The notes beneath the pieces were generated by a model, which made no database searches, was not told where the DNA came from, and saw only the letters and a list, made by a program, of their open reading frames with translations. A DNA stretch of 64,000 bases from Osmia lignaria lignaria. Lineage: Eukaryota > Arthropoda > Insecta > Hymenoptera > Megachilidae. Where the stretch lies: positions 1,364,001 to 1,428,000 of the forward strand of contig NW_027478167.1 in assembly GCF_051020975.1 (NCBI RefSeq), given 5' to 3'. A program made the position numbers and the translations under genes. Shown in pieces: positions 1-10,626 of this stretch. The stretch's first letter is position 1. The number at the start of each line of letters is the position of its first letter.

Positions 1-73
1 ACATAAATTGTAGGAAACATAATTCTCTACAAAAAAGGTCTCTTAACATTTTGCCATAGCTCGCTTCGTTTCC

Positions 74-95
74 GAGATATTTGCAGATATATCTC
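74..95. repeat. Short inverted repeat GAGATAT / ATATCTC
   Basis: GAGATAT at 74-80 and ATATCTC at 89-95 are perfect reverse complements separated by 8 bases. The perfect form occurs only in monomers whose head reads GATATATCTC (for example 74-95, 1040-1061, 3616-3637). Monomers with GATTTATCTC, GATTCATCTC or GATTCAGCTC heads have a broken or shortened right arm, so the hairpin is a haplotype-specific property and not an invariant one. Confidence 0.85.
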
Positions 96-222
96 AAGGG
101 AAGGGGCCTGACGGACATATTTCGAGATATTTCTCCTTCTTGTTGTTCTTCTTCTGCACAGCTGAGCTGGAAGTGGCATTTGCAGGTCGCAATAGTGCAG
201 AGTTATCTCAAAGAAAGGGGCC
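82..222. repeat. 27-bp internal direct repeat within the monomer (82-108 and 196-222)
   Basis: Bases 82-108 and 196-222 align without gaps: both begin TGCAGA, continue through TATCTCAA and end AAGGGGCC, with mismatches at only four of 27 positions (88/202, 89/203, 98/212, 100/214). The copies are 114 bp apart and same-oriented. The same pair is present in the other monomers with small changes. It suggests that the 322-bp unit itself arose partly by duplication of a shorter segment. Confidence 0.8.
130..161 (+). other. Interrupted TTC/TTG pyrimidine tract ending in CAG
   Basis: Bases 130-155 are pyrimidine except for G at 142 and 145, arranged as TTC and TTG triplets, followed by GCACAG to 161. 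Point variants exist (CTCCTTC at 133, TCCTTCTTC at 1741, CTTTTTGTTG near 9476, TTGTTATTC near 786) but the triplet count does not change between monomers. In an RNA of the + strand this would resemble a 3' splice acceptor, with CTGAC (108-112; CTAAC in some monomers) as a branch-point-like element 49 bases before the AG. That resemblance is only sequence-level. Confidence 0.6.
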
Positions 223-270
223 ACGGTGTTTCTGTATCTCTATTATGTTGGTGCGGCTTCGGAACTTTTA

Positions 271-290
271 AATATCTCGATATATCTCGA
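271..290. repeat. Tandem decamer pair in the monomer tail
   Basis: AATATCTCGA (271-280) is followed directly by TATATCTCGA (281-290), nine of ten bases equal. The core GATATATCTC at 279-288 is also found at 86-95 of the same monomer. In about half of the units the first decamer reads AATATCTTGA, and this change travels with CGAGAAC in place of CGAAAAC and GCATC in place of GCTTC just downstream. Confidence 0.85.
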
Positions 291-966
291 AAACTACGCT
301 TCTGATCAAAAAATATCATAGAACGTAAATTGTAGGAAACATTATTCTCTACAAAAAAGGTCTCTTAACATTTTGCCATAGCTCGCTTCGTTTCCGAGAT
401 ATGTGCAGATTCATCTCAAGGGAAGGGGTCTGACGGACATATTTCGAGATATTTCTTCTTCTTGTTGTTCTTCTTGTGCACAGCTAAGCTCGAAGTGGCA
501 TTTGCAGCTCGCAATAGTGCAGAGTTATCTCAAAGAAAGAGGCCACGGTGTTTCTGTACCTCTATTATGTTGGTGCAGCTTCGGAACTTTTAAATATCTT
601 GATATATCTCGAGAACTACGCATCTGATCAAAAAATATCATCGAACATGAAAAGTAGGAAACATAATTCTCTACAAAAAAGGTCTCTTAACATTTTGCCA
701 TAGCTCGCTTCGTTTCCGAGATATTTGCAGATTTATCTCAAGGGAAGGGGCCTGACGGACATATTTCGAGATATTTCTTCTTCTTGTTATTCTTCTTCTG
801 CACAGCTAAGCTGGAAGTGGCATTTGCGGCTCGCACTAGTGCAGAGTTATCTCAACGAAAGGGGCCACGGTGCTTCTGTATCTCTATTATGTTGGTGCGG
901 CTTCGGAACTTTTAAATATCTCGATATATCTCGAAAACTACGCTTCTGATCAAAAAATATCATAGA

Positions 967-2984
967 ACATAAATTGTAGGAAGCATAATTCTCTACAAAA
1001 AAGGTCTCTTAACATTTTGCCATAGCTCGCTTCGTTTCCGAGATATTTGCAGATATATCTCAAGGGAAGGGGCCTGACGGACATATTTCGAGATATTTCT
1101 CCTTCTTGTTGTTCTTCTTCTGCACAGCTGAGCTGGAAGTGGCATTTGCAGGTCGCAATAGTGCAGAGTTATCTCAAAGAAAGGGGCCACGGTGTTTCTG
1201 TATCTCTATTATGTTGGTGCGGCTTCGGAACTTTTAAATATCTCGATATATCTCGAAAACTACGCTTCTGATCAAAAAATATCATAGAACGTAAATTGTA
1301 GGAAACATTATTCTCTACAAAAAAGGTCTCTAAACATTTTGCCATAGCTCGCTTCGTTTCCGAGATATGTGCAGATTCATCTCAAGGGAAGGGGTCTGAC
1401 GGACATATTTCGAGATATTTCTTCTTCTTGTTGTTCTTCTTGTGCACAGCTAAGCTCGAAGTGGCATTTGCAGCTCGCAATAGTGCAGAGTTATCTCAAA
1501 GAAAGAGGCCACGGTGTTTCTGTACCTCTATTATGTTGGTGCAGCTTCGGAACTTTTAAATATCTTGATATATCTCGAGAACTACGCATCTGATCAAAAA
1601 ATATCATCGAACATGAAAAGTAGGAAACATAATTCTCTACAAAAAAGGTCTCTTAACATTTTGCCATAGCTCGCTTCGTTTCCGAGATATTTGCAGATTT
1701 ATCTCAAGGGAAGTGGCCTGACGGACATATTTCGAGATATTCCTTCTTCTTGTTGTTCTTCTTCTGCACAGCTAAACTGGAAGTGGCATTTCCAGCTCGC
1801 AATCGTGCAGAGTTATCTCAAAGAAAGGGGCCACGGTGTTTCTGTATCTCTATTATGTTGGTGCGGCTTCGGAACTTTTAAATATCTTGATATATCTCGA
1901 GAACTACGCATCTGATCAAAAAATATCATAGAACATAAAAAGTAGGAAACATAATTCTCTACAAAAAAGGTCTCTTAACATTTTGCCATAGCTCGCTTCG
2001 TTTCCGAGATATTTGCAGATTTATCTCAAGGGAAGGGGCCTGACGGACATATTTCGAGATATTTCTTCTTCTTGTTGTTCTTCTTCTGCACAGCTAAGCT
2101 GGAAGTGGCATTTGCGGCTCGCACTAGTGCAGAGTTGTCTCAACGAAAGGGGCCACGGTGTTTCTGTATCTCTATTACGTTGGTGCGGCTTCGGAACTTT
2201 TAAATATCTCGATATATCTCGAAAACTACGCTTCTGATCAAAAAATATCATAGAACATAAATTGTAGGAAGCATAATTCTCTACAAAAAAGGTCTCTTAA
2301 CATTTTGCCATAGCTCGCTTCGTTTCCGAGATATTTGCAGATATATCTCAAGGGAAGGGGCCTGACGGACATATTTCGAGATATTTCTTCTTCTTGTTGT
2401 TCTTCTTCTGCACAGCTGAGCTGGAAGTGGCATTTGCAGGTCGCAATAGTGCAGAGTTATCTCAAACAAAGGGGCCACGGTGTTTCTGTATCTCTATTAT
2501 GTTGGTGCGGCTTCGGAACTTTTAAATATCTCGATATATCTCGAAAACTACGCTTCTGATCAAAAAATATCATAGAACGTAAATTGTAGGAAACATTATT
2601 CTCTACAAAAAAGGTCTCTTAACATTTTGCCATAGCTCGCTTCGTTTCCGAGATATGTGCAGATTCATCTCAAGGGAAGGGGTCTGACGGACATATTTCG
2701 AGATATTTCTTCTTCTTGTTGTTCTTCTTCTGCACAGCTAAGCTCGAAGTGGCATTTGCAGCTCGCAATAGTGCAGGGTTATCTCAAAGAAAGAGGCCAC
2801 GGTGTTTCTGTACCTCTATTATGTTGGTGCAGCTTCGGAACTTTTAAATATCTTGATATATCTGGAGAACTACGCATCTGATCAAAAAATATCATCGAAC
2901 ATGAAAAGTAGGAAACATAATTCTCTACAAAAAAGGTCTCTTAACATTTTGCCACAGCTCGCTTCGTTTCCGAGATATTTGCAG
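967..2984. repeat. 9-monomer HOR, first pass
   Basis: Units starting 967, 1289, 1611, 1933, 2255 and 2577, plus the head of the next, match units starting 3865 to 5475 in the same order with a 2898-bp (9 x 322) offset. Diagnostic variants shared in order are TTCTCCTTC, then ATGTGCAGATTC with CTTGTGCAC, then AAGTGGCC with ATTCCTTC, then AGTTGTCTCAACG, then CTCAAACAAAGG, then GCAGGGTTATC with ATCTGGAG, and finally GCCACAGC. By eye I see only a few differences, for example TCTAAACATT near 1330 where the partner has TCTTAACATT, and ATTACGTTGG near 2175 where the partner has ATTATGTTGG. Confidence 0.9.
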
Positions 2985-3864
2985 ATTTATCTCAAGGGAA
3001 GGGGCCTGACGGACATATTTCGAGATATTTCTTCTTCTTGTTGTTCTTCTTCTGCACAGCTAAGCTGGAAGTGGCATTTGCGGCTCGCACTAGTGCAGAG
3101 TTGTCTCAACGAAAGGGGCCACGGTGTTTCTGTATCTCTATTATGTTGGTGCGGCTTCGGAACTTTTAAATATCTCGATATATCTCGAAAACAACGCGTC
3201 TGATCAAAAAATATCATAGAACATAAATTGTAGGAAACATAATTCTCTACAAAAAAGGTCTCTTAACATTTTGCCGTAGCTCGCTTCGTTTCCGAGATAT
3301 TTGCAGATTTATCTCAAGGGAAGGGGCCTGACGGACATATTTCCAGATATTTCTTCTTCTTGCTGTTCTTCTTCTGCACAGCTAAGCTGGAAGTGGCATT
3401 TGCAGCTCGCAATAGTGCAGAGTTATCTCAAAGAGAGGGGCCACGGTGCTTCTGTATCTCTATTATGTTGGTGCGGCTTCGGAACTTTTAAATATCTCGA
3501 TATATCTCGAAAACTACGCTTCTGATCAAAAAATATCATAGAACATAAATTGTGGGAAGCATAATTCTCTACAAAAAAGGTCTCTTAACATTTTGCCATA
3601 GCTCGCTTCGTTTCCGAGATATTTGCAGATATATCTCAAGGGAAGGGGCCTGACGGACATATTTCGAGATATTTCTTCTTCTTGTTGTTCTTCTTCTGCA
3701 CAGCTGAGCTGGAAGTGGCATTTGCAGGTCGCAATAGTGCAGAGTTATCTCAAACAAAGGGGCCACGGTGTTTCTGTATCTCTATTATGTTGGTGCGGCT
3801 TCGGAACTTTTAAATATCTCGATATAACTCGAAAACTACGCTTCTGATCAAAAAATATCATAGA

Positions 3865-5882
3865 ACATAAATTGTAGGAAGCATAATCCTCTACAAAAAA
3901 GGTCTCTTAACATTTTGCCATAGCTCGCTTCGTTTCCGAGATATTTGCAGATATATCTCAAGGGAAGGGGCCTGACGGACATATTTCGAGATATTTCTCC
4001 TTCTTGTTGTTCTTCTTCTGCACAGCTGAGCTGGAAGTGGCATTTGCAGGTCGCAATAGTGCAGAGTTATCTCAAAGAAAGGGGCCACGGTGTTTCTGTA
4101 TCTCTATTATGTTGGTGCGGCTTCGGAACTTTTAAATATCTCGATATATCTCGAAAACTACGCTTCTGATCAAAAAATATCATAGAACGTAAATTGTAGG
4201 AAACATTATTCTCTACAAAAAAGGTCTCTTAACATTTTGCCATAGCTCGCTTCGTTTCCGAGATATGTGCAGATTCATCTCAAGGGAAGGGGTCTGACGG
4301 ACATATTTCGAGATATTTCTTCTTCTTGTTGTTCTTCTTGTGCACAGCTAAGCTCGAAGTGGCATTTGCAGCTCGCAATAGTGCAGAGTTATCTCAAAGA
4401 AAGAGGCCACGGTGTTTCTGTACCTCTATTATGTTGGTGCAGCTTCGGAACTTTTAAATATCTTGATATATCTCGAGAACTACGCATCTGATCAAAAAAT
4501 ATCATCGAACATGAAAAGTAGGAAACATAATTCTCTACAAAAAAGGTCTCTTAACATTTTGCCATAGCTCGCTTCGTTTCCGAGATATTTGCAGATTTAT
4601 CTCAAGGGAAGTGGCCTGACGGACATATTTCGAGATATTCCTTCTTCTTGTTGTTCTTCTTCTGCACAGCTAAACTGGAAGTGGCATTTCCAGCTCGCAA
4701 TCGTGCAGAGTTATCTCAAAGAAAGGGGCCACGGTGTTTCTGTATCTCTATTATGTTGGTGCGGCTTCGGAACTTTTAAATATCTTGATATATCTCGAGA
4801 ACTACGCATCTGATCAAAAAATATCATAGAACATAAAAAGTAGGAAACATAATTCTCTACAAAAAAGGTCTCTTAACATTTTGCCATAGCTCGCTTCGTT
4901 TCCGAGATATTTGCAGATTTATCTCAAGGGAAGGGGCCTGACGGACATATTTCGAGATATTTCTTCTTCTTGTTGTTCTTCTTCTGCACAGCTAAGCTGG
5001 AAGTGGCATTTGCGGCTCGCACTAGTGCAGAGTTGTCTCAACGAAAGGGGCCACGGTGTTTCTGTATCTCTATTATGTTGGTGCGGCTTCGGAACTTTTA
5101 AATATCTCGATATATCTCGAAAACTACGCTTCTGATCAAAAAATATCATAGAACATAAATTGTAGGAAGCATAATTCTCTACAAAAAAGGTCTCTTAACA
5201 TTTTGCCATAGCTCGCTTCGTTTCCGAGATATTTGCAGATATATCTCAAGGGAAGGGGCCTGACGGACATATTTCGAGATATTTCTTCTTCTTGTTGTTC
5301 TTCTTCTGCACAGCTGAGCTGGAAGTGGCATTTGCAGGTCGCAATAGTGCAGAGTTATCTCAAACAAAGGGGCCACGGTGTTTCTGTATCTCTATTATGT
5401 TGGTGCGGCTTCGGAACTTTTAAATATCTCGATATATCTCGAAAACTACGCTTCTGATCAAAAAATATCATAGAACGTAAATTGTAGGAAACATTATTCT
5501 CTACAAAAAAGGTCTCTTAACATTTTGCCATAGCTCGCTTCGTTTCCGAGATATGTGCAGATTCATCTCAAGGGAAGGGGTCTGACGGACATATTTCGAG
5601 ATATTTCTTCTTCTTGTTGTTCTTCTTCTGCACAGCTAAGCTCGAAGTGGCATTTGCAGCTCGCAATAGTGCAGGGTTATCTCAAAGAAAGAGGCCACGG
5701 TGTTTCTGTACCTCTATTATGTTGGTGCAGCTTCGGAACTTTTAAATATCTTGATATATCTGGAGAACTACGCATCTGATCAAAAAATATCATCGAACAT
5801 GAAAAGTAGGAAACATAATTCTCTACAAAAAAGGTCTCTTAACATTTTGCCACAGCTCGCTTCGTTTCCGAGATATTTGCAG
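3865..5882. repeat. 9-monomer HOR, second pass
   Basis: This is the 2898-bp-shifted partner of 967-2984. Similarity runs through the GCCACAGC head of the unit starting 5797 and stops near 5882, where the partner has GATTTATCTC but this copy has GATATATCTC and a different middle and tail. Beyond that point the next unit (6119-6440) returns to the type seen at 645-966, so the second pass is 8 monomers long and the HOR has lost or exchanged one unit. Confidence 0.88.
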
Positions 5883-6118
5883 ATATATCTCAAGGGAAGG
5901 GGCCTGACGGACATATTTCGAGATATTTCTTCTTCTTGTTGTTCTTCTTCTGCACAGCTAAGCTGGAAGTGGCATTTACAGCTCGCAATAGTGCAGAGTT
6001 ATCTCAAAGAAAGGGTCCACGGTGTTTCTGTATCTCTATTATGTTGGTGCGGCTTCGGAACTTTTAAATATCTTGATATATCTCGAGAACTACGCATCTG
6101 ATCAAAAAATATCATAGA

Positions 6119-9100
6119 AGATAAAAAGTAGGAAACTTAATTCTCTACAAAAAAGGTCTCTTAGCATTTTGCCATAGCTCGCTTCGTTTCCGAGATATTT
6201 GCAGATTTATCTCAAGGGAAGGGGCCTGACGGACATATTTCGAGATATTTCTTCTTCTTGTTATTCTTCTTCTGCACAGCTAAGCTGGAAGTGGCATTTG
6301 CGGCTCGCACTAGTGCAGAGTTATCTCAACGAAAGGGGCCACGGTGCTTCTGTATCTCTATTATGTTGGTGCGGCTTCGGAACTTTTAAATATCTCGATA
6401 TATCTCGAAAACTACGCTTCTGATCAAAAAATATCATAGAACATAAATTGTAGGAAGCATAATTCTCTACAAAAAAGGTCTCTTAACATTTTGCCATAGC
6501 TCGCTTCGTTTCCGAGATATTTGCAGATATATCTCAAGGGAAGGGGCCTGACGGACATATTTCGAGATATTTCTCCTTCTTGTTGTTCTTCTTCTGCACA
6601 GCTGAGCTGGAAGTGGCATTTGCAGGTCGCAATAGTGCAGAGTTATCTCAAAGAAAGGGGCCACGGTGTTTCTGTATCTCTATTATGTTGGTGCGGCTTC
6701 GGAACTTTTAAATATCTCGATATATCTCGAAAACTACGCTTCTGATCAAAAAATATCATAGAACGTAAATTGTAGGAAACATTATTCTCTACAAAAAAGG
6801 TCTCTTAACATTTTGCCATAGCTCGCTTCGTTTCCGAGATATGTGCAGATTCATCTCAAGGGAAGGGGTCTGACGGACATATTTCGAGATATTTCTTCTT
6901 CTTGTTGTTCTTCTTGTGCACAGCTAAGCTCGAAGTGGCATTTGCAGCTCGCAATCGTGCAGAGTTATCTCAAAGAAAGGGGCCACGGTGTTTCTGTATC
7001 TCTATTATGTTGGTGCGGCTTCGGAACTTTTAAATATCTTGATATATCTCGAGAACTACGCATCTGATCAAAAAATATCATAGAACATAAAAAGTAGGAA
7101 ACATAATTCTCTACAAAAAAGGTCTCTTAACATTTTGCCATAGCTCGCTTCGTTTCCGAGATATGTGCAGATTCATCTCAAGGGAAGGGGTCTGACGGAC
7201 ATATTTCGAGATATTTCTTCTTCTTGTTGTTCTTCTTGTGCACAGCTAAGCTCGAAGTGGCATTTGCAGCTCGCAATAGTGCAGAGTTATCTCAAAGAAA
7301 GAGGCCACGGTGTTTCTGTACCTCTATTATGTTGGTGCAGCTTCGGAACTTTTAAATATCTTGATATATCTCGAGAACTACGCATCTGATCAAAAAATAT
7401 CATCGAACATGAAAAGTAGGAAACATAATTCTCTACAAAAAAGGTCTCTTAACATTTTGCCATAGCTCGCTTCGTTTCCGAGATATTTGCAGATTTATCT
7501 CAAGGGAAGTGGCCTGACGGACATATTTCCAGATATTCCTTCTTCTTGTTGTTCTTCTTCTGCACAGCTAAACTGGAAGTGGCATTTCCAGCTCGCAATC
7601 GTGCAGAGTTATCTCAAAGAAAGGGGCCACGGTGTTTCTGTATCTCTATTATGTTGGTGCGGCTTCGGAACTTTTAAATATCTTGATATATCTCGAGAAC
7701 TACGCATCTGATCAAAAAATATCATAGAACATAAAAAGTAGGAAACATAATTCTCTACAAAAAAGGTCTCTTAACATTTTGCCATAGCTCGCTTCGTTTC
7801 CGAGATATTTGCAGATTTATCTCAAGGGAAGTGGCCTGACGGACATATTTCCAGATATTCCTTCTTCTTGTTGTTCTTCTTCTGCACAGCTAAACTGGAA
7901 GTGGCATTTCCAGCTCGCAATCGTGCAGAGTTATCTCAAAGAAAGGGGCCACGGTGTTTCTGTATCTCTATTATGTTTGTGCGGCTTCGGAACTTTTAAA
8001 TATCTTGATATATCTCGAGAACTACGCATCTGATCAAAAAATATCATAGAACATAAAAAGTAGGAAACATAATTCTCTACAAAAAAGGTCTCTTAACATT
8101 TTGCCATAGCTCGCTTCGTTTCCGAGATATTTGCAGATTTATCTCAAGGGAAGGGGCCTGACGGACATATTTCGAGATATTTCTTCTTCTTGTTGTTCTT
8201 CTTCTGCACAGCTAAGCTGGAAGTGGCATTTCCGGCTCGCACTAGTGCAGAGTTGTCTCAACGAAAGGGGCCACGGTGTTTCTGTATCTCTATTATGTTG
8301 GTGCGGCTTCGGAACTTTTAAATATCTCGATATATCTCGAAAACTACGCTTCTGATCAAAAAATATCATAGAACATAAATTGTAGGAAGCATAATTCTCT
8401 ACAAAAAAGGTCTCTTAACATTTTGCCATAGCTCGCTTCGTTTCCGAGATATTTGCAGATATATCTCAAGGGAAGGGGCCTGACGGACATATTTCGAGAT
8501 ATTTCTTCTTCTTGTTGTTCTTCTTCTGCACAGCTGAGCTGGAAGTGGCATTTGCAGGTCGCAATAGTGCAGAGTTATCTCAAACAAAGGGGCCACGGTG
8601 TTTCTGTATCTCTATTATGTTGGTGCGGCTTCGGAACTTTTGAATATCTCGATATATCTCGAAAACTACGCTTCTGATCAAAAAATATCATAGAACGTAA
8701 ATTGTAGGAAACATTATTCTCTACAAAAAAGGTCTCTTAACATTTTGCCATAGCTCGCTTCGTTTCCGAGATATGTGCAGATTCATCTCAAGGGAAGGGG
8801 TCTGACGGACATATTTCGAGATATTTCTTCTTCTTGTTGTTCTTCTTCTGCACAGCTAAGCTCGAAGTGGCATTTGCAGCTCGCAATAGTGCAGAGTTAT
8901 CTCAAACAAAGGGGCCACGGTGTTTCTGTATCTCTATTATGTTGGTGCGGCTTCGGAACTTTTAAATATCTCGATATATCTCGAAAACAACGCGTCTGAT
9001 CAAAAAATATCATAGAACATAAATTGTAGGAAACATAATTCTCTACAAAAAAGGTCTCTTAACATTTTGCCGTAGCTCGCTTCGTTTCCGAGATATTTGC

Positions 9101-9338
9101 AGATTTATCTCAAGGGAAGGGGCCTGACGGACATATTTCCAGATATTTCTTCTTCTTGTTGTTCTTCTTCTGCACAGCTAAGCTGGAAGTGGCATTTGCA
9201 GCTCGCAATAGTGCAGAGTTATCTCAAAGAGAGGGGCCACGGTGTTTCTGTATCTCTATTATGTTGGTGCGGCTTCGGAACTTTTAAATATCTTGATATA
9301 TCTCGAGAACTACGCATCTGATCGAAAAATATCATAGA
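6119..9338. repeat. Rearranged third pass of the left HOR
   Basis: Unit order again follows the left HOR (645-type at 6119, 967-type at 6441, then 1289-, 1611-, 1933- and 2255-types) but with insertions: the unit at 6763 is a hybrid, and the 1611-type is present twice in a row. Units 8373 and 8695 continue the order, the latter with a hybrid tail ending ACAACGCGTC as in the unit at 2899. Unit 9017 carries GCCGTAGC and TTCCAGATATTTC as at 3221. Confidence 0.8.
7407..8050. repeat. Adjacent near-identical monomer pair
   Basis: Units 7407-7728 and 7729-8050 share AAGTGGCCTG, TTCCAGATATTCC, TAAACTGG, CATTTCCAG and CAATCGTGC. Apart from the first bases, the only change I see is TTGGTGCGG to TTTGTGCGG near 7978. 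The TTCCAGATATTCC combination is confined to these two units, so one was copied from the other by a single-monomer duplication. Confidence 0.85.
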
Positions 9339-10626
9339 CCATAAAAAGTAGGAAACTTAATTCTCTACAAAAGAGGTCTCTTAACATTTTGCCATAGCTC
9401 GCTTCGTTTCCGAGATATTTGCAGATTTATCTCAAGGGAAGGGGCCTGACGGACATATTTCGAGATATTTCTTCTTTTTGTTGTTCTTCTTCTGCACAGC
9501 TAAGCTGGAAGTGGCATTTGCGGCTCGCACTAGCGCAGAGTTGTCTCAACGAAAGGGGCCACGGTGTTTCTGTATCTCTATTATGTTGGTGCGGCTTCGG
9601 AACTTTTAAATATCTCGATATATCTCGAAAACTACGCTTCTGATCAAAAAATATTATAGAACATAAATTGTAGGAAGCATAATTCTCTACAAAAAAGGTC
9701 TCTTAACATTTTGCCATAGCTCGCTTCGTTTCCGAGATATTTGCAGATATATCTCAAGGGAAGGGGCCTGACGGACATATTTCGAGATATTTCTTCTTCT
9801 TGTTGTTCTTCTTCTGCACAGCTAAGCTGGAAGTGGCATTTACAGCTCGCAATAGTGCAGAGTTATCTCAAAGAAAGGGGCCACGGTGTTTCTGTATCTC
9901 TATTATGTTGGTGCGGCTTCGGAACTTTTAAATATCTTGATATATCTCGAGAACTACGCATCTGATCAAAAAATATCATAGAACATGAAAAGTAGGAAAC
10001 TTAATTCTCTACAAAAAAGGTCTCTTAACATTTTGCCATAGCTCTCTTCGTTTCCGAGATATTTGCAGATTTATCTCAAGGGAAGGGGCCTGACGGACAT
10101 ATTTCGAGATATTTCTTCTTCTTGTTGTTCTTCTTCTGCACAGCTAAGCTGGAAGTGGCATTTGCAGCTCGCAATAGTGCAGAGTTATCTCAAAGAAAGG
10201 GGCCACGGTGTTTCTGTATCTCTATTATGTTGGTGCGGCTTCGGAACTTTTAAATATCTTGATATATCTCGAGAACTACGCGTCTGATCAAAAAATATCA
10301 TAGAACATAAAAAGTAGGAAACTTAATTCTCTACAAAAACGGTCTCTTAACATTTTGCCATAGCTCGCTTCGTTTCCGAGATATTTGCAGATATATCTCA
10401 AGGGAAGGGGCCTGACGGACATATTTCGAGATATTTCTTCTTCTTGTTGTTCTTCTTCTGCACAGCTAAGCTGGAAGTGGCATTTGCGGCTCGCACTAGT
10501 GCAGAGTTATCTCAAACAAAGGAGCCACGGTGTTTCTGTATCTCTATTATGTTGGTGCGGCTTCGGAACTTTTAAATATCTTGATATATCTCGAGAACTA
10601 CGCATCTGATCAAAAAATATCATAGA

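Larger units (their letters stand above)
120..292. repeat. Long-range inverted repeat within the monomer
   Basis: TTTCGAGATAT at 120-130 is the exact reverse complement of ATATCTCGAAA at 282-292, and TCGAGATATTT at 122-132 is the exact reverse complement of AAATATCTCGA at 270-280. A single-stranded monomer or its transcript could therefore pair across about 150 bases with two alternative right arms. In monomers with the other tail haplotype (CTTGATATATCTCGAGAAC) one arm is weakened. Confidence 0.75.
1..322. repeat. Reference satellite monomer (unit 1)
   Basis: The unit boundary is arbitrary; I count from ACATAAATTG at base 1, the next unit starting ACGTAAATTG at 323. In order it holds an A6 run (about 32-36), a TTTTGCCATAGCTCGCTTCG block (51-70), a GAGATAT hairpin arm pair (74-95), a purine-rich AAGGGAAGGGG stretch (96-106), TTCGAGATATTTC (121-133), an interrupted TTC/TTG pyrimidine tract (130-155), TGCACAGCT (155-163), a variable middle (about 180-200), a second purine-rich stretch (210-220), a TATGTTGGTGCGGCTTCGG block (244-262), two TATCTCGA decamers (271-290) and TGATCA followed by another A run (303-313). 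Hand count gives 129 G+C of 322. Confidence 0.95.

Noticed and set aside
267..274. TTTTAAATATC as a promoter-like TATA element
   Set aside because: It occurs in every unit with no accompanying start-site or gene context, and an AT-rich word of this length is expected in a 40% GC satellite.
81..305. A 74-codon open frame (start TTG or GTG) in nearly every monomer
   Set aside because: All copies descend from one consensus, so their number is not independent evidence. The start is not ATG, changes between units are mostly amino-acid-altering (for example Arg/Gln, Tyr/Cys, Lys/Asn), several units carry stops (near 24400, 28187, 31830, 50521), and the product resembles no family I know. Since 322 is 3 x 107 + 1, the frame also rotates at every unit, so no repeat protein can run along the array.
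1..322. tRNA- or 5S-derived SINE or rDNA spacer
   Set aside because: I see no convincing A box and B box pair, no tRNA cloverleaf, no rRNA core sequence and no A-rich SINE tail with target duplications.
1..322. CENP-B box or telomeric repeat
   Set aside because: I looked for the NTTCGNNNNANNCGGGN pattern on both strands and for TTAGG/TTAGGG-like runs; CTTCGTTTCCGAGATA and CTTCGGAACTTTTAA are only superficially similar to the former. A centromeric role can therefore not be inferred from a known motif.
2802..3203. 133-codon frames spanning two monomers (also 5700-6101 and 11818-12219)
   Set aside because: They arise where a single substitution removes a stop at the monomer junction; the reading frame is a different one in the two monomers, and the copies are HOR duplicates of each other.
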